64,000 nucleotides of DNA from Micromonospora sp. AMSO31t (GCF_008868175.1 NZ_WBKT01000001.1:59703-123702), one strand, 5' to 3'; shown: positions 52,385 to 61,034, counted from the first letter of the stretch. Program-made: numbers and translations. The notes: generated by a model not told the origin, from the letters alone.

Positions 52385-55300
52385 TGGTCTGCTTGACCGT
52401 GTTGCCGCTGGTGTCCGTGGCGGCGGCCCGCAGCGAGATGAAGCCGGTGCCGGCCGGGTTGCGCACCCAGGCGACCCCCTTCTCGCCGGACCGCTTGACG
52501 GTCAGCTGCCGCCAGGTCCGGCCGTCGTCGAAGGACGCCTCGACGGTCAGGGTCCTGGTCCGACCCGGCGCGGCACCGACCTGACGGTCGAGCGAGAGCG
52601 GGATCGCGAACAGGCGGCCGGCCGGCGCCCGGTTGTCCATGTCGAGTTCCGGCGTGTAGCGGATCGCCGTCAGCGGCAGCTTCACCAGTTCGCCGTCGGG
52701 CACGTGTGCGGACGTGAAGGTCCACTCCGCGTCGACCACTGTCGACAGGGTGAACTCCGGGTCGCTGTGGAACGTCGCGGCCAACCGGTAGTCACCCTTC
52801 TCGGCGGGCACGTTCCACACCCAGGGCGTCTCGGTCGCGTCGCCGATCCTGACCCCGTTGCGGTAGAGGTTCACCGCCACGCTGCCGCCACGGACGTGCC
52901 GGAAGCCCATGTGCCCGCTGCCGTCGCCGTGCAGCGGCCCCGGCCCACCGATCTGGTCGCCCCAGTAGCGGGTGGCGTACTGCTGGCCGAAGTTCGGCTC
53001 CGGGAAGACCGGGCCGGCCACCCCGTTGGCCCACGCCACGGGGTACGTGCGCCCGGGCTTGAAGCTGGTCCAGGGCGACTCGTAGTACGTGTACCGCAGC
53101 TGGGACGAGGTCGACTGCCACACCGCCTTCTTGTCCTGGTTGTAGTACTCGGTGATGGTGCTCGGCACGTCGTAGGTGAAGCTCGGCGGGATGTTGCGCT
53201 CGTCGCGGTAGACCGGCGAGTTGCCGGGCGCGTGCGCCACCGCGGTCCGGGCCACCGGCACGCCGGCCACGTCCGCGCTGATCCGGGAGCGGACCGTGGC
53301 GAAGTCGCCCGCCCGCAGCCTGCGGGTCAGGCCGGTCATCATCCGCTGCGGCTCGTAGAGGTAGACCCGGTAGACGTACGGGCTGTTGTGCAGGCTGCCG
53401 TCCTCGGCCACGCGGCCCCAGATCCCGTTGACGTAGGAGACGAAGCCGGGCGTCCGGCCGGAGCCGACCTGCGCGGTCCGCACGTGGTCGAGGGGGATGC
53501 CCATCACCACGCCGAACGGGTCGTTGCTGCCCCAGATCTGCGGCTGCTCGGTCCGGATCGTCCAGCCGAACTCCTGGTGGACCGCGGTGGCCTTCGGGTT
53601 CGGCACGGACACCGCGACCGGCTTCGCCCGGCGGGCGTCCACGGTGAGCGCCTGATCGGTGGTGAGGTCGAGGCTCGGGCGCACCAGCGACGTGATGTTC
53701 GGGACGTCCGAGTCGCCGGTCAGCAGGTAGGTCTGGACCAGGTAGCGGCCCGCGCGGACCCGGTAGGTGGTGACCGCGGGGTTGTCGAGCACCAGGACGG
53801 TCTGCCGGTCCAGGTCGGTCAGGAGGGTCACCCAGCCCTGCTCGGGCGTGGGCGCTCCGCCGTCCGGCCCCACGAGCTTGAGGTTGAGCTGGTGGCGGGC
53901 GATGTCGAGGGCGACCGGGGTCTGCACCTGCACGCCGCCGCCGGTGGCGGTCACCTCACCGCCGAAGTAGTGGTCGGGCAGGTCGGCGCCGGCCGCCGCG
54001 CTGACGGTCACGGTGGCCGTGCCGCCGGCCGGGACCGTCACGGAGGAGGCGCCGAGGCGGAACAGGCCGGCCGGAGCGGGCGCGCCGTCGGCGTCCTTCG
54101 CGTCGAGGGAGACGGCCAGCGTGAGCGGGGAGGAGCCGCTGTTCGCGTACGTGATCGTGCGCTGCTGGGCGGTGGTGCTCCGCTCGAAGGCGACGCTGAC
54201 CGGGCTCGCCGTGACGTTCTGCCGGATCGCCCGGGCGACGTCGAGGAAGCCGGCGCCCTGCTCGTAGACGCCGATGGCGGCGTTCGGCTTCGCGGCCGCC
54301 ATGAGCGTGGACTTGATCCGCTCGGGCGACCAGTCCGGGTGCTGCTGGGTCAGGAGCGCCGCCGCGCCGGCCACGTGCGGAGTCGCCATCGACGTGCCGT
54401 TGAGGGCGGTGTACTGCGGGTTCCCGTCGTCCGGCGGCAGGTCGGAGGTCGCGCTGCGGGCGGCGAGGATGCCGACGCCGGGCGCCGTGACGTCCGGCTT
54501 GATGCCGGCGTCACCCGCACGCGGTCCCCGGCTGGAGAAGCCGGCCAGCTCGCCCGTCTTGGTGACGGCGCCCACGGTCAGCGCCTCGGTCACGCTGCCG
54601 GGCGAGTTCACGGTGGCCTCGCCGGCCTCGCCGCTGTTGCCCGCGGCGATGACGAACAGCACGCCGTAGCGGTGGGTGAGGTCGGCGACGGCCGCCTCGA
54701 TCGGGTCGGTCTCCGGGCTGTCCGGGCCGCCGAGGCTCATGTTGGCGACCTTGACGCCCTGCTGCGCCGCCCAGGTCATGCCGGCCAGGATCGCCGACTC
54801 CGGGCAGCCCTCCTCGACGCAGACCTTGGCACTGTAGAGGGTCGCGCCCGGCGCCATGCCCTTGTAGCGGCCCTGCGAGGCGGCCGCGGTGCCGGCGATG
54901 GTGGAGGCGACGTGGGTGCCGTGGCCGACCCGGTCGAGGGTGTCCGGGTCCGCGGTGAAGTTCTCCGCGGCGGCGACGCGACCGGCCAGGTCGGGGTGGG
55001 TCTGGTCGACACCGGTGTCGATGACGCCGACCTTCACCCCCGTACCCGTCCAGCCGGCCTGCCAGGCCGCCGGCGCGCCGGTGAGCGGGACGCTGACGTC
55101 GAGGGTGGGGTGGCGCAGCCCGTCGAGCCAGACCTTGTCGGACCCGGCCCGCAGTCGGCGCTCGGCGCCGCCGGAGGCGGACGTGAGGGTGTTCCAGAAG
55201 GACACCGCGTCCGCCCGGCTCTCCGCGACGGCGCTCGCGCCGGAGAGCTCCCGGGTGGTCCGGGCGCCGGTCAGGCCGGCGGGGGCGGCGTCGCCGTGCT

Positions 55301-55700
55301 GGACGATCAGCGGCAGGGTGGCCCGGGTGTCGTCGTAGCCGAAGCCGACAAGCGTCGTGATGTCGAAGAGCCGCTGGTCGAGCTTGCCCCGGTTGAGCAG
55401 GCCGACGGCGTCGGCGGGGATGACCCGCACGTCCTTGCCGGCGCTGTGGGTGATGAACGGGATGCGCTCCCGCCCCTTGCCCGGCACGACGCTCACGGCG
55501 GTCTGGCCGTTCACGGTGCTGACGTGGACGGTGTCGCCGGTGAGCAGGGTTACCGCCCGGGGCGTGGACGCGACCGGGGGTGTGGTCGGCGGGGTGGCGG
55601 CCCGGGGCTGCGCCGACACCGGCGTGCCGCCCGGAGCCACCACCGAGACGCCCAGCGCCAGCAGCGCCAGCGCCGATAACTTGCGAGATGAACGCATCAT
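52362..55700 (-). CDS. Secreted S8-family subtilisin-like serine protease
   Basis: A 1112-residue exported protease. A signal peptide (SSRKLSALALLALGVSVVAP) and pro-region lead to a subtilisin domain at about 205-480 with catalytic Asp228 (VGVIDTGVDQTHPDL), His260 (GHGTHVASTIAG), oxyanion Asn355 (AAGNSG) and Ser437 (LNGTSMATPHVAGAAALL). The C-terminal 600 residues are beta-rich, including a domain of bacterial Ig-like or jelly-roll character, typical of large streptomycete-type extracellular peptidases. ATG 55700 with a second ATG follows GGGAGA. A CRP-like site lies about 70 bases upstream. Expected to act outside the cell on proteins or peptides. Confidence 0.93.
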   Translation of the reverse strand: MMRSSRKLSALALLALGVSVVAPGGTPVSAQPRAATPPTTPPVASTPRAVTLLTGDTVHVSTVNGQTAVSVVPGKGRERIPFITHSAGKDVRVIPADAVGLLNRGKLDQRLFDITTLVGFGYDDTRATLPLIVQHGDAAPAGLTGARTTRELSGASAVAESRADAVSFWNTLTSASGGAERRLRAGSDKVWLDGLRHPTLDVSVPLTGAPAAWQAGWTGTGVKVGVIDTGVDQTHPDLAGRVAAAENFTADPDTLDRVGHGTHVASTIAGTAAASQGRYKGMAPGATLYSAKVCVEEGCPESAILAGMTWAAQQGVKVANMSLGGPDSPETDPIEAAVADLTHRYGVLFVIAAGNSGEAGEATVNSPGSVTEALTVGAVTKTGELAGFSSRGPRAGDAGIKPDVTAPGVGILAARSATSDLPPDDGNPQYTALNGTSMATPHVAGAAALLTQQHPDWSPERIKSTLMAAAKPNAAIGVYEQGAGFLDVARAIRQNVTASPVSVAFERSTTAQQRTITYANSGSSPLTLAVSLDAKDADGAPAPAGLFRLGASSVTVPAGGTATVTVSAAAGADLPDHYFGGEVTATGGGVQVQTPVALDIARHQLNLKLVGPDGGAPTPEQGWVTLLTDLDRQTVLVLDNPAVTTYRVRAGRYLVQTYLLTGDSDVPNITSLVRPSLDLTTDQALTVDARRAKPVAVSVPNPKATAVHQEFGWTIRTEQPQIWGSNDPFGVVMGIPLDHVRTAQVGSGRTPGFVSYVNGIWGRVAEDGSLHNSPYVYRVYLYEPQRMMTGLTRRLRAGDFATVRSRISADVAGVPVARTAVAHAPGNSPVYRDERNIPPSFTYDVPSTITEYYNQDKKAVWQSTSSQLRYTYYESPWTSFKPGRTYPVAWANGVAGPVFPEPNFGQQYATRYWGDQIGGPGPLHGDGSGHMGFRHVRGGSVAVNLYRNGVRIGDATETPWVWNVPAEKGDYRLAATFHSDPEFTLSTVVDAEWTFTSAHVPDGELVKLPLTAIRYTPELDMDNRAPAGRLFAIPLSLDRQVGAAPGRTRTLTVEASFDDGRTWRQLTVKRSGEKGVAWVRNPAGTGFISLRAAATDTSGNTVKQTIIRAYRY

Positions 55701-55768
55701 TCTCCCTGGATGAACGCGAGGGGTATCCAGGTGCTCCGGACGTGGCCGGAGGGTGACAGTTCAATCGA

Positions 55769-55784
55769 AGTGACCTGGGTCACA
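55769..55784 (-). promoter_or_regulatory. CRP-like palindrome upstream of the protease gene
   Basis: On the minus strand TGTGA-CCCAGG-TCACT, matching the TGTGA-N6-TCACA pattern of CRP-family regulators except the last base, with an inner palindrome GTGACC-TG-GGTCAC (55770-55783). It stands about 70 bases before the S8 protease start. Global CRP/Cmr-type control is inferred. Confidence 0.5.
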
Positions 55785-55810
55785 ATTGTCGTGCGGCGCG
55801 GGACCCTCGG

Positions 55811-56581
55811 TCAGCCGCGGGGGATCAGCACGCTCAGGCAGGTGACGCAGCCCTCGAGCTTCTCGTACTCGTCGATGTCGACGACGACCGGCGCGAAGCC
55901 GAGGTCCGCGACGAGCGCCGCCGTGCGCGGCGCCGACGCCGCCATCAGGACGAGGTCACCCCCCAGCGGTACGACGTGACAGCCGGCCTCCTCGTCGACC
56001 GCGCGCACCGGCTGGCGCAGCGCCGTCGCGTCGAGCAGTTCCGGCAGCGCGAGGAGGGTGCCGTCGGGCAGCGCCGTCACGGCCGACTTGAGATGCAGCA
56101 CCGCGCGCAGCGGGACCGGGACCACCGTGCGACCGCGGGTCGCCAGGTGGCTGCGCAACTGGGCGACGCCCTCGGCGTTCGTGCGGCCGCCCCGGCCCAC
56201 GTACACGGTGGTGCCGATCTGCAGCACGTCACCGCCGTCCAGCGTGCCGGGGGCCTCGATGCGCACGACCTCCAGGCCGGCCTCCCGGACCGCCTTCTCC
56301 GTGCCGGGGACCTCCGGACGGCGCTCCGGCGCGCCCGGCCGCGTCAGCACCGCCAGGTCGTCGCAGACCACGACGGTGTCCTCCACGAACACCGAGTCGG
56401 GGCACTGGTCGGCCGGGTCGACCTCGCGCACCTGCCAGCCGGCCCCGGCGAGCGCCGCCCGGTACGCCTCGTGCTGGCGCCGGGCCCGCGCGACGTCCAC
56501 GTCGCTGCGCTCGATGTGGGTGACCAGGCCCTCGGTCAGCCGGTCGCCGGGTCGCCGGACCAGGGCGATGCCTCGCGTCAT
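55811..56581 (-). CDS. ddaH: Dimethylargininase (DDAH)-like amidinotransferase-fold hydrolase
   Basis: A 256-residue enzyme of the pentein (guanidino-modifying) superfamily, most like N(omega),N(omega)-dimethylarginine dimethylaminohydrolase, which turns methylated arginines into citrulline and an amine. Family elements: PDSVFVEDTVVV with the acidic substrate ligands, TLDGGDVLQIG, catalytic His in LHLKSAVTALPDG, and nucleophilic Cys near the end in GCVTCLSVLIP. ATG 56581 begins MTRGIALVRRPG; the longer frame upstream is non-coding. It is divergent from the glycosyltransferase, 75 bases apart, and 110 bases upstream of the protease on the same strand. Physiological substrate (dimethylarginine or another) is inferred. 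Confidence 0.9.
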   Translation of the reverse strand: MTRGIALVRRPGDRLTEGLVTHIERSDVDVARARRQHEAYRAALAGAGWQVREVDPADQCPDSVFVEDTVVVCDDLAVLTRPGAPERRPEVPGTEKAVREAGLEVVRIEAPGTLDGGDVLQIGTTVYVGRGGRTNAEGVAQLRSHLATRGRTVVPVPLRAVLHLKSAVTALPDGTLLALPELLDATALRQPVRAVDEEAGCHVVPLGGDLVLMAASAPRTAALVADLGFAPVVVDIDEYEKLEGCVTCLSVLIPRG

Positions 56582-56656
56582 GCCAGCAGTCTGCCTGCTC
56601 CCGCCGTCACCGTCCACGGGGCGACGGCCGCGCGCGTCGTCGGTTTCAATGGGGTC

Positions 56657-57746
56657 ATGCGCGTCCTGGTCGTCTCCGCGCCGCTGCCGGGGCATCTGCT
56701 GCCGCTGCTCCCGCTGGCCCTCGCCTGGCGGGACGCCGGCCACGACGTGTTGCTCGCGAGTGGGGGCGACGCGCTCACCGCCGACCTCGGCGGCCTGGCG
56801 GCGCACGACGTCGCGCCGGGGTTCGCCTTCGGCCGGATCGCCGGCCGGGTGCTGCTGCGACATCCGCTGCTGGCCCGCCGGGAACTGGCGGGACGGGCCG
56901 GCACCGCCGTCGTCGGTGAGCTGTTCGGCGCCGCCAACGCCACGTTCGTGGACGCGGTGGTCGGGCTGGCCCGGCGGGAACGGCCCGACCTGATCGTCTA
57001 CGAGCCGCTGGGCGTGGCCGGTGGCGTCGCCGCCGAGCACGTCGGGGTCCCCGCCGTCCTGCAGGAGAACAACCTGTTCCCCGCCGCCGATCTCGTCGCG
57101 GCCGTGGCGGCGAGCGGGCCGATGCGGCGGCACCGGATCGCCGCGCCGGCGGCCACGGTGACCGTGTCACCGCCGAGCCTCACCGGCCCGAGACCGGGGC
57201 TGCCCATGCGTGCGGTGCCCTACTCGGGCGGCGGAGCGGTGCCGGCCTGGCTCCTCAGCGCCGGGGAGCGGCCGCGGATCATCGTCAGCCGGAGCACCGT
57301 CGCCGGACCGGGCGGCGGCGACCCGACCGGGGCGATCATCGCGGCCGCGCCCGCGGTGGACGCCGACATCGTGCTCGTCCGGCCGCCCGGCCGGCTACCG
57401 CGGCTGCCGGAGAACGTCCGGGCCGTCGGCCGCGTGCCGCTGGACCGGGTGCTCCCGTTCGCGACGGCGTGCGTGCACCACGGCGGGGCGGGCAGCGTGC
57501 TGGGTGCGCTGGCGGCGGGCGTGCCGCAGCTCGTCGTGCCCGGCCCGGGCGACCGGCGGCACAACGCCGAGGTGGTCGCGCGGCGCCGGTCTCGGGGTGG
57601 CAGCCCGGGCGATCACGCCGGAGGTCCTGACCCGGCTCGTCACCGACGCGGCGCTCAGGACGGCGGCGGGCGAGGTGCGCGCCGAGATGGCCGCGATGCC
57701 GCCGCCCTCCGACGTGGTGACCGAGCTGACCGCGATCCTTCGGTGA
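56657..57746 (+). pseudogene. MGT/UGT-type glycosyltransferase with a single frameshift
   Basis: A GT1-type glycosyltransferase (GT-B fold) transferring sugars from NDP-sugars to small molecules. From ATG 56657 the first 310 codons are normal: RVLVVSAPLPGHLLPLLPLA, AAEHVGVPAVLQENNLF, and the donor-sugar motif CVHHGGAGSVLGALAAGVPQ. Near 57579-57587, within CGCGCGGCGCCGG, the frame shifts; the correct C-terminus GLGVAARAITPEVLTRLVT continues in the neighbouring frame to a stop at 57746. Restoring one or two bases gives an intact protein of about 362 residues. The upstream frame would otherwise end in unrelated residues. This could be a true mutation or a sequencing error in a GC-rich run. Confidence 0.75.
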
Positions 57747-57750
57747 CGGG

Positions 57751-57768
57751 TCGCGGCGCGAGCCGCGA
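57751..57768. terminator. Small stem-loop between convergent genes
   Basis: A perfect 7-bp stem TCGCGGC / GCCGCGA with a GCGA loop between the convergent stops of the glycosyltransferase and the alpha/beta hydrolase. Short, so only weak support as a terminator. Confidence 0.4.
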
Positions 57769-57783
57769 TGCCGGCCCGGCGGG

Positions 57784-58518
57784 TCACCGGGAGACGCCGT
57801 CGAGCGCCTGCATGATGACGTCGGTGACCGCCTGGGGCTGGGTGACCATGACGACGTGGGAGGCGTCGATCCGGGTGATCGTCGCGCCGGCGCGCTCGGC
57901 CATGCGGAGCACCGCGTCGCTGCCGGCGGCCCGGTCGCCGGTGGCGACCGCCGCCTAGGAGGGAAGCTTCTTCCAGGCGGGGTTTGTCGTCGGCGTGGCG
58001 AAGGCCAGCGAGGAGACCGGGCGCTGGGTGACCGCCATGACCGCCGCGTCCTTCTCGGCGACGTCGGCGGCGAACGCGTCGTGGAACTTCGCCGGGTCGA
58101 TGAGGAATTCCGTCTCGGTGCCCGAGGCGGTCGGGTACTGCAGTGGCAGCAGCGCCGAGGTCAGCACGCTGTCCTTGGAGCCGCCCTCGATGTCCATCAG
58201 GGTCTCGCCGTCGTCGGGAGCGAAGGCGGCGACGTAGACCAGGCCGACGACGTTGTCGGCCTTCGAGGCGGCGTTGGTGACGACCGCTCCGCCGTAGGAG
58301 TGGCCCACCGCGAGCACCGGGCCCGGCGTCTGCTGCGGGGCGCTCGCCACGTACGCGGCGTCCTCGGCGATGCCCCGCAGCGGGTTCGGTACCGCCTTCA
58401 CGGCCACGCCCGCGGCGGTCAACCGCTCCACCACGCCGTTCCAGCTGGAGCTGTCCGCGAAGGCGCCGTGTACCAGGACGACCGTGGGCATCCCGGGACG
58501 CGCGGAGGTGCTGGTCAT
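57784..58518 (-). pseudogene. Alpha/beta hydrolase interrupted by an amber codon
   Basis: A 244-codon alpha/beta hydrolase with the fold's opening PTVVLVHGAFADSSSWNGVV, nucleophile elbow VLAVGHSYGGAVVTNA (catalytic Ser) and C-terminal ASHVVMVTQPQAVTD with catalytic His. A TAG at 57957-57955 falls after NPAWKKLPS, where relatives have Trp (SWAxVATGD); the frame continues unbroken for 57 more codons, so a single TGG to TAG change explains it. If the stop is real the enzyme lacks its catalytic His and is inactive. ATG 58518 has AAAGGA upstream. It follows the cupin gene on the same strand. Confidence 0.8.
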
Positions 58519-58545
58519 GGATCAGTCCTTTCGATCGACGGTCCG

Positions 58546-58899
58546 TCAGTCGCACCGCGTCACCAACGGCTGCGTCTCGTCGACCAGGTACGTCGAGAGC
58601 ATCATGGTGGTGACGTCGGCCGTGATGTTCCGGGCGTTGTGGACGACTCCGGGCGGGATGAGGAACGGTTGCCCGGCATGGATGGTCAGGGTGGGCCGGT
58701 CGTCGAACTCCATGGCGATCACACCGTGGATGAGGAAGCCCACCTCCTCACCGGGATGCCGGTGCCGCCCCGACGCCAGCCCCACCGGGATCCCGAAGAG
58801 GGTCTGGACGATCAGGCGACCCGGTACGGAGGCCGGGTGCCGCTGGAGTTCGGTGCGCCGGACGGTGGGCGGCTCCGCGACGCCCGGATGGTGCGACAT
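58546..58899 (-). CDS. Cupin-domain protein
   Basis: A 117-residue single cupin. Motif 1 is GRHRHPGEEVGFLIHGVIAM, which gives a His-x-His-x3-Glu metal-binding set, and motif 2 is IPPGVVHNARNIT with the fourth His. Small cupins like this act as metal-dependent enzymes or as oxidative-stress binders. ATG 58899 follows CAGGAG. It starts a two-gene unit with the interrupted alpha/beta hydrolase 27 bases downstream, and the two probably act on the same compound; both types commonly co-occur. Substrate unknown. Confidence 0.9.
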   Translation of the reverse strand: MSHHPGVAEPPTVRRTELQRHPASVPGRLIVQTLFGIPVGLASGRHRHPGEEVGFLIHGVIAMEFDDRPTLTIHAGQPFLIPPGVVHNARNITADVTTMMLSTYLVDETQPLVTRCD

Positions 58900-59045
58900 G
58901 CCCGTCTCCTGTCCAGTCGATCCCACGGCCCGGAAGGCGCGCGGCGCCGGGGACGTGGCGATACCCGCCGCCGGACGAGCCATGCCCGGTCCCGACAAGA
59001 TCAGCTCCGCGGGTTGAACCGAGGGCAGCCGGGTACGCGGGCCGG

Positions 59046-59607
59046 ATGAGGCCGGACAGCGACGCCGTCGACGTCGACGAGCCGCTCGCCGTGGACCTGT
59101 CCCCGGCATCGCACGACGCCAGCGGTGAAGGGGTGCCGACGCGGGACCTGACCGGGTTGGCGCCGGCGGCCCGGCCGGCCCGGCGCTGGACCCCGCGCCG
59201 GGTGGTGGCGACTCCGGCGGCGCTCGACCACCCGCACGGGCGGCGGATGGTCGCCCGCGTCGAGGCTCTGGGCATCGTCGGGGTGCCGCACGCGGGGCGT
59301 ACCCGGGTGCGGTTCAGCGTCAACGCCGCGCCGGTCAGCGAGCGCATGGAGGGCGGGGGTGGCCGGGCTGGACCTGACCGCCGAGCTGATCACCCACCGG
59401 TTCACGCCGGGCAGCAAGGAGGTGCTCCTCGGCTGGTATCCGCGTACCCGGCTGGAGATGGACGAGGAATCCCGCCGCCGCAAGCACGGACGGTTCGGTG
59501 CGGTGAAGTACGTCTACCCGCGCGAGACGATGACGGAGTTGCGCACCTGGTTCGAGCGGGAGTTGGCCGCCCGGGTGCCGGCGTGCCGGGTGCGCTACTG
59601 GACCTGA
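59046..59607 (+). pseudogene. splB: Spore photoproduct lyase remnant, radical-SAM core deleted
   Basis: The 3' frame encodes the typical C-terminus of spore photoproduct lyase: GLDLTAELITHRFTPGSKEV, LLGWYPRTRLEMDEESRRRK and FGAVKYVYPRETMTELRTWF, ending at 59607. Upstream, in another frame from ATG 59046, lie LAVDLSPAS, RRVVATPAALDHPHGRRMVA and TRVRFSVNAAPVSERMEGG, which fit N-terminal and middle parts. The segment with the radical-SAM cysteines and much of the barrel is missing, and a frameshift at about 59350-59360 separates the parts. The protein would not repair UV spore photoproduct. It supports a sporulating host whose functional copy, if any, lies elsewhere. Confidence 0.65.
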
Positions 59608-59670
59608 CCACCGACCGGTCCGGTGACGGCGCGGGGACGCTCCCGGGCGGACGCGTCCCCGCACGCGCGG

Positions 59671-60150
59671 TCAGCGGTCGGTGAACAGGGCGGCGTACCG
59701 GGTCAGGTAGAGCGGCCATCCCTCGTCGTGGCCCACGCCGTCGCGGACGGACTGCCAGCCCGGGCCGTGCCGGTCGAGGTGGCGGTGTTCCAGTTCGACC
59801 CGGGTGCGGTGCGGGGTCTCGGCCACGAAGCGCACCTCGACCTCGCTGGTGTTGTCCGGGTCGCTCTCGACCTGCCACTGCGGGCTGATGTCCCAGCTGA
59901 ACACCACCCGGTCCGGCGGCTCGTAGGCGAGCACGCGCGCCCAGCGGCACTCGCTCCCGTCGACGCCCCGGTCGTAGATGTGGCCGCCCACCTTGGGCTC
60001 GAACACGGTTTCCGCGATCGCCGCGCCGAGCAGGTTGTGCTCCGGCGGCTTGAAGTCACCGAACCGCTCGGTGAACACGGTGAACGCCCGTTCCAGCGGC
60101 GCCTCGACGACGATCTGCCGGCGGACCACCGGGGCTGTTGTCTCGGTCAT
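59671..60150 (-). CDS. AHSA1/SRPBCC-family protein
   Basis: A 159-residue START-like protein of the AHSA1 group (QIVVEAPLERAFTVFTERFG, then VLAYEPPDRVVFSWDISPQW and HRTRVELEHRHLDRHG, ending with a long C-terminal helix). Such proteins regularly form operons with ArsR repressors in actinobacteria and are thought to bind hydrophobic ligands. ATG 60150 overlaps the ArsR stop by ATGA, so they are co-translated. Function unknown; ligand-binding partner of the repressor is a possibility. Confidence 0.92.
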   Translation of the reverse strand: MTETTAPVVRRQIVVEAPLERAFTVFTERFGDFKPPEHNLLGAAIAETVFEPKVGGHIYDRGVDGSECRWARVLAYEPPDRVVFSWDISPQWQVESDPDNTSEVEVRFVAETPHRTRVELEHRHLDRHGPGWQSVRDGVGHDEGWPLYLTRYAALFTDR

Positions 60151-60470
60151 GGGGTCTCCTCGGTCGGTTGGTCGACGGCGTCCCGGTAGCTGTCCAATGC
60201 GCGGTGCCAGAACGTGTCGAGCTGGTCCCGTAGCGCGGCCACGCCCGCCGGGTTGAGCCGGTAGACCCGGCGGGTGCCGGCCGCCTGGTCGGTGACCAGC
60301 CCGGCGTCCTTGAGGACCTTGAGGTGCTGGGACACCGCCGGCCGGCTGATCGGCAGCTCGTCGGCGAGTTCGCCGACCGCACGGGGCCGCTCGGCCAGGC
60401 AGGCGACGATGGCGCGCCGGGTGGGGTCACCCAGCGCGTCCCACCCGTCGCCCCTTTGGTAAGTAGCCAC
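60147..60470 (-). CDS. ArsR-family transcriptional repressor
   Basis: A 107-residue winged-helix repressor: WDALGDPTRRAIVACLAERP, then VGELADELPISRPAVSQHLK as the HTH and VLKDAGLVTDQAAGTRRVYR as the wing. It has no metal-binding cysteine motif, as in ArsR-SRPBCC pairs. GTG 60470 is supported by a promoter (TTGACT, 18 bases, TAGCTT) that ends six bases before it, so the message is leaderless. An inverted repeat overlaps that promoter. It is the first gene of a two-gene unit with the SRPBCC gene. Confidence 0.92.
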   Translation of the reverse strand: MATYQRGDGWDALGDPTRRAIVACLAERPRAVGELADELPISRPAVSQHLKVLKDAGLVTDQAAGTRRVYRLNPAGVAALRDQLDTFWHRALDSYRDAVDQPTEETP

Positions 60471-60506
60471 GAACGTAAGCTACGACTTACCGACGGTGGG
60501 AGTCAA
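60458..60506 (-). promoter_or_regulatory. Leaderless ArsR promoter with overlapping operator
   Basis: On the minus strand: -35 TTGACT (60506-60501), 18-base spacer, -10 TAGCTT (60482-60477), then GTG 60470. The repeat GGTAAGTAGC (60458-60467) and its near-complement GCTACGACTTACC (60479-60491) covers the -10 and start codon, fitting repression by the ArsR product. The -35 overlaps the stop codon of the Rrf2 gene. Confidence 0.6.
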
Positions 60507-60973
60507 GACAGCCAGTCGCGGATGCCGGCGAGCGCGGTGGGGCCGTAGTCCTCGTCGACGTCGCGGGCGAGGTCCGCGACGGAGACGGCGCGGAGGGCGG
60601 CCCGCCAGGCGGCGTCGGCGCCGGCCATCGCGCGGGCGATGGGGCACGGCGCGGTGCAGGCCTCCGCCGGTGTGGCCAGGGGGCCGCGCTGGCGGATCTC
60701 GGTGCACACGAACGCGGGCTGGTCGCCGTCGACGGCGGCGACGACGTCGAGGACCGAGATCAGTTCGGGTGCCCTGGTCAGGACGTACCCGCCCGCCTTG
60801 CCCTGGACGGAGGTCACGAGGCCGGCGCGGGAGAGGGCCTGCAACTGCTTGGCCAGGTAGCTGCCGGAGACGTCGTGCAGCTCCGCCAGCCGGGCCGCCG
60901 GCACGGGCTCCGTCGCCGTGGTCAGCACCACGCAGCAGTGCAGTGCCCACTCGACGCCGCCGGACAGCTTCAT
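60503..60973 (-). CDS. Rrf2-family transcriptional regulator
   Basis: A 156-residue Rrf2 winged-helix regulator (MKLSGGVEWALHCCVVLTTA, LAELHDVSGSYLAKQLQALS, GLVTSVQGKAGGYVLTRAPE). Rrf2 proteins such as IscR and NsrR use three cysteines to hold an iron-sulfur cluster; here cysteines occur at FVCTEIRQRG and at EACTAPCPIA, so a cluster or redox disulfide is possible although spacing differs. ATG 60973 follows AGAGGGGG. It is divergent from the NAD(P)-binding protein, with two near-identical 17-bp palindromes between them. Confidence 0.92.
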   Translation of the reverse strand: MKLSGGVEWALHCCVVLTTATEPVPAARLAELHDVSGSYLAKQLQALSRAGLVTSVQGKAGGYVLTRAPELISVLDVVAAVDGDQPAFVCTEIRQRGPLATPAEACTAPCPIARAMAGADAAWRAALRAVSVADLARDVDEDYGPTALAGIRDWLS

Positions 60974-60990
60974 GTGACCCCCTCTTGACT

Positions 60991-61034
60991 CGGACAAAGG
61001 CTATCCGACTAGAGTCCCGGACAGAAGTTATCCG
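60991..61034. promoter_or_regulatory. Twin Rrf2-type operators
   Basis: Two related 17-bp imperfect palindromes, CGGACAAAGGCTATCCG (60991-61007) and CGGACAGAAGTTATCCG (61018-61034), sharing CGGACA and TATCCG ends and starting 27 bases apart. They fill the region between the divergent Rrf2 and NAD(P)-binding genes. A TTGACT at 60985 with TAGAGT at 61010 could be the plus-strand promoter, lying across the first site. Confidence 0.7.

Noticed and set aside
52704..55679. A 991-codon plus-strand frame opposite the S8 protease
   Set aside because: Antisense shadow of the protease; low-complexity composition and no start signal.
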